Positions 1 to 11,585 are shown, counted from the stretch's first letter. The stretch: 64,000 nt of DNA from Corallium rubrum (GCA_964035015.1 OZ036001.1:16654111-16718110), one strand, 5' to 3'. Notes: generated by a model not told the origin, from the letters alone. Made by a program: numbers and translations.

Positions 1-3000
1 TCAAATGATGGTGGAGATGAGGACATTTCCAGAGAGCCTGAGCATCATCCCACTAGAGAAGAGAGACTCTACAAGCACCGAATGCACTGCCAGAATCTTG
101 CAGCATACCTGACAACTAATGTTTGCCCAGCAGGTTTATCAAAGAAAGAAGTCAGGAATATTAAAAACCAGGCTAAAACACACCAGTTTGATTCTAAAAG
201 TAAGATGTTTGCAATTGATGCATAATAGTATAACTATACCTGTATGGTGAAATAGCAATAGCATAGTTGCTGTTTAATACAGATGGAGTTTAGTTACAGA
301 ACATCAGTATACATCAACTAATTAATTTTTGTTGCATTGACTGTTGAATCTAAACACCAGCCATGAAAACATATAAAATTGCTGGTTTTCCCTTAAAGCT
401 GAAAAGAGTTCAATGTTATGGTTTTCCATAATTAACCTATGACTGTAAATAAAATTAATAGGGCAGTTACCTATTGATTTGTAACCATCGCTGGCTGACA
501 GTTTTAAGAATTACAAAACAAAACATAAACTGAAGAACATGTTTTACAAGATAAAAGTGCACATATTGATTTGGACAGTGAGTTGTGGAATGTTTACACC
601 AGCTTTTCATCTGATTTGTCAAGATTTTTCCCCTCGATGTAATAAAACACCAACTGGATTCGTCTTCATCCAATATGACAAAATATCTATGTCTCATATT
701 GCAATATGAGGCTTCATCTTCTGTCTCGCCCAATATTGAGTTCTTGATTTATTCATTTAATAATAATATTCAATTATATACCTTATTTATGTTTTATTTC
801 AGGGAAAGAGCTGGTATATGTTGGGGCTAAGAAAGATGCGAGGAAGAAAGTTGTGACAGAACTTAAAGAAATAACAGAAATCCTTCACCAATACCACTCT
901 AACCCAATGGGTGGGCACAGTGGGATAAACAATACATTAGCAAAAATTTCCCAGTATTATATGTGGAATGGTATGAAAGAGGATGTGGTTGAATATGTAA
1001 GTATAAAATGAAAATTGCTGAAATGGCTTTGAAATAAAAGATATGCCTCAGTCTCATGTTCAAAAGAAATACTGTGCATGTATTTTCCTCACGATAATGC
1101 TTTATACTTCTAGTGTAAGACCTGTGACCGCTGTCAACGATATGAGAAGCTTAAAACTCAGGCACCAGAGCTGAAATCTATAAAGGTGAACAAGGCTTTG
1201 GAATTGGTTGGAATGGACCTTATTGGTAATAATTATTATGCTTCTCAAAATTTGACATGTCCTTTTTGGTCATTTTTTCTCTGCTTTTTAAACAAATTAT
1301 GCTTCAGTGGCTACAAACTTAATTATTAAATTGAGGTTGCTGATGGCTGCTGTTAAAGAACATGGAGTGGATTCTTGTGTGTTTGCAAATAGAGATACCT
1401 GTTTATGCATATATACATGCATACCTGAGTATTTCCTTTGTATTATTTCTATTAATGACAATATGCTCTATGTTTTCAGGACCACTACCCACCACTAATG
1501 CTGGGTATAAATATGTGCTGACCTTCACAGACTACTATACAAAGTTTGTGGACTTTTACCCACTAAGAGAGAAAGCTGCTACTGGTGTGGCACGTAGTAT
1601 AAAAACGTTTGCTTGCAGGTACAGTAAAACCAAAACACCTTAATGTACAGTGTATAATATATTAGACTAACCCACCAATTGGCCAGCTGTGAGATAAATT
1701 CTTGGGTTTGTCCTGTATAGTAAAAATGTTTTGCTTATAACAATTAGATAGCTACATGCCAGATTGTAAAGTTTGCTAAGTGTGCGGGTAAGACGGATCA
1801 AAGGATTGGTAATGCGCGGACGGGCAGGTAAAAACTGCGTGGATGGCTGGTAAAAACTGCGCGGATGACTTGTAAAAACTGCGCAGATGTGACACATATG
1901 GGTTGTCGCGAAATACGTGGATGCAGATACCATATATTTAACTCATTTTGCGTGGATACAGATATATTTAACCCATTTTGCATGGATGCGGATATATTTA
2001 ACCCATTTTGCGCGGATGCAATTCAAATTTGAAAAAATTGCGTGGGGAAGATGTTCCCCACGAACGACAAACTTTACAATCTGGGCTACATGTACTCGAT
2101 ATATATTGGCAAATAGATAGCGGAGTAGCCTAGCAAAACAGATTACAGCATTTGCAATAATAAACAGGGAAACAGTGTGTTTTGTGGCCCCAAGACTACC
2201 GTCGTTTCCCAAGGCAAAGCCTAGGGCTGCAACGAGCAGCTGAGGGGCCACAAACACACTGGTTTTGGACCACCATGCGAGGACCACTTGCCCAATCAGA
2301 AAGCTAGAAAAATGGACTTTGACACTTGATATATAACAATATACCTTACTAGTAATTTTCTACTAAAAAGCAATAGTTTGTGGAACACCACGACCACATT
2401 GACTTAGGATTTCTTCAGATCAACATGCCAACTCTGTGTTGGCTTACATCAATCATAATTATAAACTAACCAGAAAGTGAGAAAACACAGTAAAATCGTA
2501 GAATTGTTTGAAACTGTCAATTAAGTGTCGATGTGAATGAATGGCATAATTTATGCACTGATGAAGTCCTGAGTCAACAGGACAAAAGCTTAGTGCTAAA
2601 CATTCATGTGTTGTTGCACAAACTAATACTTTATATTAATATTTCCTTTATATATATTTTTTTCTGTTTTAGGTGGGGTGCCCCTTCTAGACTTCTGTCT
2701 GACCAAGGACGTGAATTTGTTAACAAGGTAAAACACTTACATGATCATCTTACATGTATCTATTTTTTCAAAGAACTACTGATTGTGCAATTTTTGGTTA
2801 TTTTGGAGTAACTCTTAGATGGAATCTGAATTAAATAGTTGTTTTTTTCATCATAATATTATGTAGCATTGAATTTAAAAAATTGAAATTTCTCGTGTCT
2901 TTAACAGGTGAACACAGAGCTTTGCAAACAACTTGGTATTAGTCGTTCTGTTACAAGTGCTTATCATCCCCAGACCAATGGGCTTGATGAGCGTACTAAT

Positions 3001-5605
3001 AAAACGCTAAAAGTGCGACTTGCAAAGCTAGTTAATGACTACCAAAACAACTGGGATGACTTTTTAGAAGAAGTTGCGTTTTCAATACGTATGCAAAAAC
3101 AGGGGTCCACAAAGTACAGTCCATTCTTCCTTATGTTTGGTCGGCATGCAAGAACACCGATGGAGGTAATTATGATCCGTTACACTCCTGACAATTCTAT
3201 AGTCCATAGTTTCTCGTTTGAAACAGAGTTTTCTGGTAGGATTAAGGAAAAATGCATTTGCCTCCTCATAAAAGATCTTTACTGACTTCACAAAAACTGG
3301 GTCATTGTAGATGGAAGAAGCATCGGACGAAAGTGAAAATATTGAATGTGAGACTCCTTCTATTGAAAGTCTGGAAGAGATGGTGTCAAGCAGAGCAGAA
3401 ATGATGAATAATGTTGACAAACAGGTAAAATATTCATGACAATTTTTATTTTATTTGGCACATACATGTAAGGACATGAGATTTATAGTATCCTGATATC
3501 CACAGGATAGTGAAGATACTTATTGTATTTCCTCTTTTTCTGTATACCAGTAGTATGCACAGCTAAATTTCGAGAGGGGAGTGAGGGGGTTTAATAGAGG
3601 GAAGGGGCTTATTTTTATTTAAGTTAACCCATTAAGGGACAAGGGCACACCAGGGCTCATCACTTAGGCGAGTAAAATCATCTGGCATTAGTCAGAATGA
3701 AATGTTAAAAGCGCCAAATGGTGGTTACGCTTATAAATAAAATAAAATGAGGCCAGCTACTGGTAAGAATAAAGATGTTTTATTAGTCTGAGCTTTCGTT
3801 GTTCAACGACGTCATCAGAGACGAAAGCTCAGACTAATAAAAACATCTTTATTCTTACCAGTAGCTGGCCTCATTTTATTTTATTTATATACTTACAACA
3901 TGCTACTGAAGGACACTTTTACTAGATTAGTAGATTACAGTGGTTAAGCTATTACATTATGTATCCTTGCTACTTACTTGTTTGCCCCAGTCTAGTTTAT
4001 GTTTACAAAGTTCAATTGCAACTATTTTTCAATTTTATTTTATATATTTAGTAACATGTCTATGTGTTTATTTAAATTGTACAGGTCCAAGAAAATGTCG
4101 AGAAGGCCCAAGCAAAGCAAAAAAAAGACTATGCCAAGAGAAAGGACAAGGGAGTGAAGGTTTTCCAGCATTCAGTTGGTGATCTCATCTTGCGTAAGGT
4201 CATGAAAAACATTGGTCGAAAGGGTGGCAAGTTGGATGCATTATGGACTGGTCCATACAGGTATCTGTGATTAAAATATTAAATGCAGTAGTTGCATGAC
4301 AGTTTTTTTGGCAAGTCAAGATACTTACATATTGTAAGCTACCGATTTGTTGGGGTTTTTATTTATTTATTTTATTTATTTATCTCTTAGTTTTTTTAAG
4401 ATATGCTTTGGATGAAACTTATTTCTTGTTTTTGTTACAGAATCGTTGAAATAGATAACCACCAACGTATTTCACTTGCCAAGGTTGAAACTGGAGAAGT
4501 TCTTAAGGTCAAAGTACCTTATGAACAAATCAGGCCACATGTAACTTGTGACCTCCACAAACCAATGCCAACGCTCGCAGCTACTGCCGCCAAAGTTAAC
4601 TTGCAAACAAGCAATGAGACCGAAGCCAAACAGATGGATGACCAGCCAACTGACTGCATTGAAAAGCCAGAAAAAGCAGTTGTTCTGCCTCAGGCCAAGG
4701 CAGAAGGCTCCTGTCAGAATGAAAAAGCTGCAAACAATCCAAGTGTTCTGCCTCAAGCCAAAGCAGAAAGAGCAACTAAAAATCAGAGAAAAGCAGAAGA
4801 TATTGTCATTGTCTCTGAGACAAAGGCAAAAAAAAGAACACTCGGACCAGTACCTGTTAAACCAGCCACCCTCAAGAAAGACATTTCCCAGCTTCTACCA
4901 ATTATTCAAAATGGAGAGTGGTTGAGTGATGAACATATTGACCATGCACAAGCTATGCTTAAAAAGCATTTTCCATACATTGGTGGCCTACAGGCAGTGT
5001 GGGTATTCATTTCTGAGGGCTGTCAATCTGTTGGTACTCCTCAAGAAGATTTCGTGCAAATTTTAATTATTGGTGGTAATCATTGGATTACTGTCAGCAA
5101 TATTGGCTGCCCTAAAGACACAATAACAATTTATGATTCTTTGTACAATGATATCAGCCCTTCGTGTAAAGCCAAATTCCTAAGGCAAATGGCTTACATG
5201 CTGATGCCAACATCAAAGCATGTTACTCTCCAGTGGGCAGATATGCAGAAGCAAAAAGGAGGTTCTGACTGTGGACTATACGCCATTGCGGTAGCAACCA
5301 GTTTGTGTTTCGGCATTTTGCCACAAGATTTTGCTTGGGAGCAGGGTAAAATGCGACATCATTTGTCAATGTGCTTCCAGCAAGGAGATCTGTCACTCTT
5401 TCCGCAGTCGTCAATGGTTCGACAACACCAAGGCCACCATTGGCTTGAGAAAGTTGAAGTTTTCTGCCATTGTAGACAACCATTCACTGAAAATGTCTTC
5501 ATGGTTCAGTGTGACAATTGCCAGGATTGGTTCCACCGTGGATGCCAAAGAATTCCAAGAAAGGTTAATAAGAACACCCCGTTTATTTGTAAAAACTGTA
5601 AATAG
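1..5605 (+). CDS. Ginger-type integrase/transposase gene, 3' nine exons (5' end outside window)
   Basis: Nine exons join in phase with GT-AG borders: 1-199, 803-996, 1114-1225, 1480-1618, 2673-2727, 2908-3165, 3311-3424, 4085-4260, 4441-5605. Together they give 803 codons and a stop without any frame break. In order: an HHCC integrase zinc-binding domain (H-S-N-P-M-G-G-H then C-K-T-C-D-R-C); a DDE integrase core with Asp in VGMDLIG, Asp in LLSDQGREF and Glu in HPQTNGLDERTN; a Ulp1/SENP-type cysteine protease; and a C-terminal PHD finger. Ginger cut-and-paste transposons encode gypsy-like integrases with Ulp1, OTU or PHD additions, so this is a Ginger transposase or a gene domesticated from one. 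I see no N-terminal exon or terminal inverted repeat. Intact catalytic residues suggest activity or purifying selection. Confidence 0.8.
1759..2084. mobile_element. MITE with 17-bp TIRs and 8-bp target duplication, in a Ginger intron
   Basis: The ends are perfect 17-bp inverted repeats (CCAGATTGTAAAGTTTG at 1759 and its complement ending at 2084). Both sides carry the 8-bp duplication GCTACATG (1751-1758 and 2085-2092). The 326-bp interior has no transposase. It contains two blocks of short direct repeats, around AAAACTGCG at 1825-1888 and TTTAACCCATTTTGC at 1935-2015, and a perfect hairpin at 2041-2062 (CGTGGGGAA stem). The 8-bp duplication fits a hAT-type non-autonomous element. It lies between exons 1480-1618 and 2673-2727 and would be spliced out. 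Confidence 0.8.
2173..2261. repeat. Fold-back element, about 89 bp
   Basis: CAGTGTGTTTTGTGGCCCC at 2173-2191 is matched in inverse orientation at 2244-2261 with one indel. The spacer is about 52 bp. It lies in the same Ginger intron as the MITE. Probably a small hairpin-type repeat; no target duplication was resolved. Confidence 0.55.
3732..3889. repeat. Long near-perfect palindrome (68-bp arms)
   Basis: The left arm 3732-3799 and right arm 3821-3889 are inverse copies with a single indel in a T run, separated by about 21 bp. It lies in the intron between exons 3311-3424 and 4085-4260 and would form a strong RNA hairpin in the pre-mRNA. It is probably a fold-back transposon; no coding content. 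Confidence 0.75.
4441..5605 (+). CDS. Last Ginger exon: linker, Ulp1-like protease and PHD finger
   Basis: A 388-codon exon entered at phase 2. It starts with a chromo/SH3-like integrase tail, then a Lys/Gln/Ala-rich linker with the imperfect repeat VLPQAKAE. The C48 protease domain follows, with His in GGNHWIT, Asp in IYDSLYN, Gln in QKQKGGSDCG and the nucleophile Cys in that last motif. The final 50 residues form a C4HC3 PHD finger (CHC, CDNC, WFHRGC, CKNC) ending at the stop. Ulp1 proteases cleave SUMO or SUMO-like tails, and PHD fingers read histone H3 tails; a chromatin-targeting role for the transposase is inference. Confidence 0.8.
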
Positions 5606-5756
5606 AGTAGGGTTTTTTTTGTTGTTTTTTTAGATTTCACCACATACATGGTGGGGCAATGACTTGTGTAAATAGAATCTAATCCATAAATGTAAATATT
5701 GTATATATTGTACATATAATTAGCATCAGATTTATTGTATTCTAATTAGCATCCGA

Positions 5757-6130
5757 TTAGGTAGGGTATAATGGTCTACGGTGGGGTAAGGTGGCTTAGG
5801 TAGGGTATAATGGTCTAGGGTGGGGTAAGGTTTGCTTAAGTAGGGTATAGTTGTCTAGGGTGGGGTAAGGTGGCTTAGACAGGATATAGTGGTCTAGGGT
5901 GGGGTAAGGTTGGCTTATACTGTATAGTGGTCTAGGTTAGCCTATCGTGGGTTAGGTAGGGTACAGTGGTCTAGGGTAGCCTAAAGTGGCTTAGGTAGGG
6001 TATAGTTGTCTAGGGTGGGGTAAGGTGGCTTAGGTAGGGTATAATGGTCTAGGGTGGGGTAAGGTTGGCTTAGGTAGCGTATAGTTGTCTACGGTGGGGT
6101 AGGGTGACTTAGGTAGGGAATAGTGGTCTA
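5757..6130. repeat. Minisatellite, unit about 37 bp, about 10 copies
   Basis: Imperfect tandem copies of a G-rich unit built on TAGGTAGGGTATAGTGGTC followed by TAGGGTGGGGTAAGGTGGCT. Units vary by substitutions and small indels. It starts about 150 bp after the Ginger stop codon. The block is followed by the short inverted repeat GTTAGAC/GGTCTAAAC at 6140-6165. Confidence 0.85.
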
Positions 6131-6165
6131 CACGTTAGACTTTGGTCTAAACGTTAGACTCCTAC

Positions 6166-7910
<1,745 letters not shown>

Positions 7911-8060
7911 AGTAGTGTAGTGAGAAAAGAAATATTATTTTATGTGTTGGAGCCTGGGTACTAGTTATTAACCAATCAGATTGCAGTATTTTTTTCATCA
8001 ACCAATCGGCGTCGAGCATGTATAAAATTAGCATAATTTTGGACGGGGGGTGCTAGAGAG

Positions 8061-8223
8061 TGGGTGTTGGCTCTCTCATTAGCATATTGTTTTTTTGAGG
8101 AGGGGGAAGGGGTGTTTTTTTTCGGGGGTGGGTGGGGTGTGCGAGGGAGAGGAGGGGGTGTGTTGTATGTTTTTTTTATTGTTCTGCGTGCGGTGAGTGT
8201 TGTCTGTGTGTGTGTGTCTTGTT
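8061..8223 (+). repeat. Left terminal inverted repeat of the Polinton
   Basis: It begins TGGGTGTTGGCTCTCT and runs through a very G-rich stretch to TGTTGTCTG. It matches the complement of 38167-38334 with a few indels in homopolymers. The terminal G/T-rich strand is typical of protein-primed linear replicons, where the ends act as origins. Confidence 0.9.
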
Positions 8224-8239
8224 CTATATTCTGTTTGAA

Positions 8240-8515
8240 ATGTCAGAATATATGCGAGAAGAGTTCGTCGGCGCCATGTGGGAGAGGCGTTGTGAAAAAG
8301 ACGTGCGCCCGACGTACGCCGCTTCGCTTTTTCTTTCTTTCTTTCTTTTCTTTCTTTTCTTTCTTTTCTTTTGTTCGACGACTAACCGTTGGGTTTTTTT
8401 AAAAAAATTTTTCTCTATCAGCATCATGAAAAGAAAAAAAGACAAAAAAAAAGACGAGAGAAACGAAGGAGGAGCTGAAGCGGATGTTATACTCTCGAGA
8501 GCCAAGCTGAAGTGA
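8240..8515 (+). CDS. Possible small ORF next to the left TIR
   Basis: ATG-started frame of 91 codons: an acidic/basic start (MSEYMREEFVGAMWERR), then a Phe-rich stretch encoded by a (CTTT)n microsatellite, then a Lys-rich end. An opposite-strand frame is also open here. The tract-driven composition makes this doubtful; I recognise nothing. Confidence 0.2.
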   Translation: MSEYMREEFVGAMWERRCEKDVRPTYAASLFLSFFLFFLFFLFFCSTTNRWVFLKKFFSISIMKRKKDKKKDERNEGGAEADVILSRAKLK

Positions 8516-8638
8516 TCGTGAAATTTTATACAAAATGATTTTTGTAAGATTTTTTGTTTTTTTTAATTAGAAAAAAAACACAGAAATATTGTAAGAATGT
8601 TTTTATTAGTAAAAATAACAAATTTTGTTAATTTTTTA

Positions 8639-8761
8639 TCACCAGTCAAAATGCCACCAGGGCGCACCACCTTTCTGACGCGTTTTTGTTCCAGAATAAT
8701 ATTTTAATTTATTTATTTTCTTTTTTCTTCTACATTTTTTCTTTCTCGTTTTTCTAGCCAT
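8639..8761 (-). CDS. Small basic core-like protein with QKGG site
   Basis: 40 residues starting MARKTRKKK, with ten further Lys/Arg residues, ending TRQKGGAPWWHFDW. The start resembles the 48-residue protein at 19752-19898 (MARNRK). The Q-K-G-G motif is the signature shared by all the small basic proteins of this element. Adenovirus core peptides (mu/pX, pVII) are short, basic and cut by the viral protease at x-x-G-G sites, so a DNA-condensing virion core role is the best inference. A start nine bases earlier at 8770 is possible. A decayed copy lies at 8856-8970. Confidence 0.5.
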   Translation of the reverse strand: MARKTRKKKCRRKKKINKLKYYSGTKTRQKGGAPWWHFDW

Positions 8762-8855
8762 TAGAACCATGTTTGAACAAACGGATGAATACTTAGGAAT
8801 TCGTGTGTTGTGTTGTATTATGTAATTTTTTAAATAAATTTGATTTTTTAATTTT

Positions 8856-8970
8856 TTACCAAAAATCAAATTTTACACCGCCTTTTTGTCTTGTTTTTAT
8901 TCCAGTGCAACATTTTTTTTAATTTATTTTCTTGCCTTTTTTCACCTTTTGTCTTCTAACTTTTTTTTTA
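8856..8970 (-). pseudogene. Decayed duplicate of the QKGG core-like gene
   Basis: The 3' part reads TGIKTRQKGGVKFDFW before a TAA stop and aligns with the end of the gene at 8639-8761. The upstream part keeps the same A-rich, Lys-coding DNA but the frame is broken by a stop in the A run near 8940. The similarity between the two blocks at DNA level shows a tandem duplication of roughly 215 bp. Confidence 0.45.
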
Positions 8971-9011
8971 TAATGCATGTGAAAGCGATTTGGTTCAACA
9001 AAACGAAAAAA

Positions 9012-9359
9012 ATGCCTTATCGATTCGTTCCTGTATACATGTATTACGGGTGTCGAGTGATGATGCTCGACGAAGTATTACCTTTATTAATATGTGGAAG
9101 CGAACATCTACGTGTTAAAGGAGTGAGGATAAGTAAACCGCTTTTAAACGAAAGCGAGGAATCACGTAAAGTTCTTTTACCAATATATTCTGATGAGGAA
9201 TGCACTACACCCTATGAGAAGCATTATTGGGGTGTAGGTGTTAAGCAATTTGAAGAAATTAGAGGTACACGATTTATCGAAAGATGGAATAAAGAAATAT
9301 TTCGCTATATGAAATCTTTTGAGGAGCAGCAGCAGCAGCATGGTGAGATTTGTTGTTAA
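9012..9359 (+). CDS. YW-motif family protein 1
   Basis: About 115 residues from the ATG at 9012, preceded by an A run as in most genes here; an in-frame ATG at 8973 would add 13 residues. The sequence carries KHYWGVGVKQFEE near residue 75. The same aromatic motif followed by a hydrophobic pair occurs in proteins at 11881, 12792, 15539 and 34328 (minus). No known domain recognised. The C-terminus has a Gln run from a CAG repeat. The last 20 bases overlap the next gene. Confidence 0.55.
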   Translation: MPYRFVPVYMYYGCRVMMLDEVLPLLICGSEHLRVKGVRISKPLLNESEESRKVLLPIYSDEECTTPYEKHYWGVGVKQFEEIRGTRFIERWNKEIFRYMKSFEEQQQQHGEICC

Positions 9360-9585
9360 CAGGGTTCGAATAGAGAATGAAAATTGTTCGAAGTTAGTGA
9401 GCAGTTGGACATCGAGAAGAAACTATTATAAATGGTGTATAAGCTGTCCTCTTCATTCTTGTATAATAAGAAAACACTCCATGTGCTTACGATCTCTTCC
9501 GAGAATTAATAATAAACCTTTAACAGTTTTTTGCAGAAAACTATTTAATGAAAATATATATTCTGCGTATGACATAAGAAAATGA
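9340..9585 (+). CDS. Small Cys/Arg-rich protein of unknown function
   Basis: 81 residues from the ATG at 9340 (MVRFVVNRVRIENEN), with five Cys in the central and C-terminal half. It overlaps the previous gene by 20 bases and its TGA stop overlaps the next ATG as ATGA, a compact arrangement seen at many junctions in the element. No domain recognised. Confidence 0.45.
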   Translation: MVRFVVNRVRIENENCSKLVSSWTSRRNYYKWCISCPLHSCIIRKHSMCLRSLPRINNKPLTVFCRKLFNENIYSAYDIRK

Positions 9586-10031
9586 ATTTTCAAGCTGAAT
9601 TGGTTAAGCAAGCGGGTTTGGAGAAGAAGTTGAATGAGTTGTTGAGCAGTCTTTCTACACGAATTTGCATAACAGAGGATCGTATGGCAAAGCGTGACGA
9701 TTTATTACCTAATACTCTAATGGGATATTTAATTAGTTTTCAACCTGACATAATCCAGATGTTGACGACTCTTCCACAGATGTACACGTTTCTACCCATG
9801 AACGAAGAAAGAGATCTTCGAGAGATAGCGAGCGTGATGATGAAAGCGGTTCAGTGGATAGATGATCCATTACCAACATATTCGAAACGTCGCTATTTAT
9901 TGATTCGGAAATGTTTGTCGGTAGTGAAGACATGTAGCGATAAATTTAGTGAACAACAATTATTCGATCATTGTAATTATGAGCGGTATGTACATAACGT
10001 GATTTACACGGGGGGGTTGGAACGATCTTAA
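9582..10031 (+). CDS. Hypothetical helical protein, 149 aa
   Basis: The start codon overlaps the upstream stop (ATGA). It looks alpha-helical: amphipathic N-terminus with LEKKLNELLSSL, a central PDIIQMLTTLPQM segment and a basic KRRYLLIRKCL segment. No family recognised. It sits among left-arm accessory genes. Confidence 0.55.
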   Translation: MNFQAELVKQAGLEKKLNELLSSLSTRICITEDRMAKRDDLLPNTLMGYLISFQPDIIQMLTTLPQMYTFLPMNEERDLREIASVMMKAVQWIDDPLPTYSKRRYLLIRKCLSVVKTCSDKFSEQQLFDHCNYERYVHNVIYTGGLERS

Positions 10032-10089
10032 ACTATTTGATTTCTATACGTGTAATTGAGGGATTTTAATTAAAAAATTTGGTTTTGCT

Positions 10090-10262
10090 CAATGTGTATT
10101 AATTAAAAAAAATCTTTTGAAATTTATAATGAGCCACAATGTTGACTTATCAAAAAAAAAAATCTTTTGAAATTTATAATGAACCACAATGTTGACTTAT
10201 CAAAAAAAAAATCTTTTGAAATTTATAATGAAGCATGTTGTTGACCCGATGTTGACTTAAAA
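10090..10262. repeat. Three tandem copies of a 53-bp unit with TGTTGACTTAT motif
   Basis: Copies of AATCTTTTGAAATTTATAAT followed by a spacer and TGTTGACTTATCAAAAA lie at about 10108, 10160 and 10210. A fourth shortened TGTTGACTTAAAAAA follows at about 10250, right before the gene at 10357. The same TGTTGACTTATAAAA word occurs twice near 35839 and 35889. It looks like a promoter module. Confidence 0.75.
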
Positions 10263-10356
10263 AAGCGTGGGATTTATTTTTTTTATTAACAAGAAGAAGG
10301 CAATCAACGCGGCGTGGGTTTTGAGTCATAAGTGTTTATTTATTTTTAAAAAAAAA

Positions 10357-10623
10357 ATGGCATCGCGTGGTAATAGTGTAATGAGCGACGAGGAAGAACG
10401 TGCTGAAATTTTGAAGAAAATGCGTGATTTAAAAGAGGTGTCAAAAAAATATATAACCGCTTATAAAAGCGTGCAGCGAGCTATTTCAACGTACGCCGTG
10501 AAAGGGAGAAAAGACGGTGAATTGTTGAATTGGGAAAATTTTCGCGTGATACTTCAAGAGGTGTCAACGTCTTTAGGAAATAGTCAAGAGGTGTCAACGT
10601 CTTTAGGAAATAGCGAAATATAA
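10357..10623 (+). CDS. MAS...MSDEEE small protein, unknown function
   Basis: 88 residues from the ATG at 10357, directly after a run of nine A. The N-terminus (MASRGNSVMSDEEERAEIL) is followed by a helical Lys-rich region. The end holds a perfect 30-bp direct duplication giving QEVSTSLGNS twice. A decayed relative of this start is at 32211 (minus), where it is joined to a relative of the next gene. Confidence 0.55.
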   Translation: MASRGNSVMSDEEERAEILKKMRDLKEVSKKYITAYKSVQRAISTYAVKGRKDGELLNWENFRVILQEVSTSLGNSQEVSTSLGNSEI

Positions 10624-10637
10624 TTTTTAGAAAAAAA

Positions 10638-10850
10638 ATGGAATTTTGTAAAATATGTTGTCAACAGACAGTGTGGTTTGAACGGAATTATTTTACGTGT
10701 AGAAAATGTAAAGTGAATATAATGTATTGTGAATTATGTCGAAAAATTTCACCGAAAGTGATTGAAATGAGAGTCGCGTGTTCCCGGTGTACTTGTATAA
10801 AGAGGATAGAGCGTTGGCGTAAACGATTCAAGCAACAATACCCTTTTTGA
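10638..10850 (+). CDS. Small zinc-ribbon-like protein, 70 aa
   Basis: Four CxxC-type pairs in 70 residues: CKICC, CRKC, CELC and CSRCTC, then a basic tail (KRIERWRKRFKQQ). This spacing fits one or two zinc ribbons or a treble-clef finger, possibly nucleic-acid binding. The start is preceded by TTTTTAG and an A run. A remnant copy of the last Cys motif and basic tail lies at 32060-32150 on the minus strand. Confidence 0.6.
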   Translation: MEFCKICCQQTVWFERNYFTCRKCKVNIMYCELCRKISPKVIEMRVACSRCTCIKRIERWRKRFKQQYPF

Positions 10851-10871
10851 CAAGAGAGAGAGAGAAAGAGA

Positions 10872-11369
10872 ATGACAAGTTGTACAATGTGTGCTTCTGG
10901 TGTGTTAAACCGTATTGTTGACGAAATTATCGCTGAAGAATCGGCGATTATGAATAAGGAATTAAAAAATTGCGTTGATAAAAGGCTGAGAGAAAAAGGC
11001 TATGATCCAGAGAAGTTGAATTTTCATTCCGTTCACGTGAGAACGGATGTTGAAAGAAGAGAACAACGAGTGTACAACAACAACAACAACATCGTGGGAG
11101 AAGAAGAAGAAGAAGAAGAAGAAGAAGAAGAAGAAGAAGAAGAAGAAGAAGAAGAAGAAGAAGAAGAAGAAGAAGAAGAAGAAACAAGAAAGAACACCGA
11201 AGTTGAAGCTATTATTGTTGAAGAGTCGAGAATTGCTAACCGGGTTTTAAAAGAACGTGTTGATAAAAGGTTTGAAGAAAAGGGCTACGACGTTAAGAAT
11301 TTGAATTTTCAATCCGCTCACGTGAGAACGGAGTACGACGGAAGAGAACAGCGAGTAGTTACTTACTGA
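10872..11369 (+). CDS. Duplicated-domain protein with poly-Glu linker
   Basis: 165 residues made of two copies of one domain of about 50 residues, each with EES.I.N..L...VDKR..EKGYD, then LNF.S.HVRT and REQRV. A pure poly-Glu stretch of about 28 residues joins them, encoded by (GAA)n at 11100-11182. The domain itself is unrecognised. Copy one keeps a short Cys-containing lead-in (MTSCTMCASG). The linker probably arose by microsatellite growth after an internal gene duplication. Confidence 0.65.
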   Translation: MTSCTMCASGVLNRIVDEIIAEESAIMNKELKNCVDKRLREKGYDPEKLNFHSVHVRTDVERREQRVYNNNNNIVGEEEEEEEEEEEEEEEEEEEEEEEEEEEETRKNTEVEAIIVEESRIANRVLKERVDKRFEEKGYDVKNLNFQSAHVRTEYDGREQRVVTY

Positions 11370-11375
11370 GTAAGA

Positions 11376-11585
11376 ATGAACACGCGGGTAGATTTTTCGG
11401 AAGAACTTTATTTGTTTATGTTTATAAGAGAACAAATGAATAAGATGCTGGTATTTTTTGTTTGTGAAAAATTATTTTTTTTAAGTTTTTATTATTTTTT
11501 TCTATGTATTCATCCTGATAAAAATGTGATTTTAGTTGGTTTTGCGGAGATTTTTTATTTGTTAACGATATTAGTGTCATTGTAA
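11376..11585 (+). CDS. Small membrane protein, 69 aa
   Basis: Two hydrophobic segments: about residues 24-43 (MLVFFVCEKLFFLSFYYFFL) and 50-69 (VILVGFAEIFYLLTILVSL), separated by a short polar loop with HPDKN. This predicts a two-pass membrane protein. It starts seven bases after the previous stop. Function unknown. Confidence 0.45.
   Translation: MNTRVDFSEELYLFMFIREQMNKMLVFFVCEKLFFLSFYYFFLCIHPDKNVILVGFAEIFYLLTILVSL

Noticed and set aside
3790-3830. Hammerhead ribozyme candidate on the minus strand (CTGATGA ... CGAAA)
   Set aside because: The two core boxes are present, but the sequence between them does not pair next to the core and no stem I loop exists; the fit comes from a palindrome.
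8680-8910. Two plus-strand splice acceptor-like TTCCAG sites in duplicated blocks
   Set aside because: On the minus strand these blocks encode the QKGG core-like peptides; the T-rich look is the complement of Lys codons.
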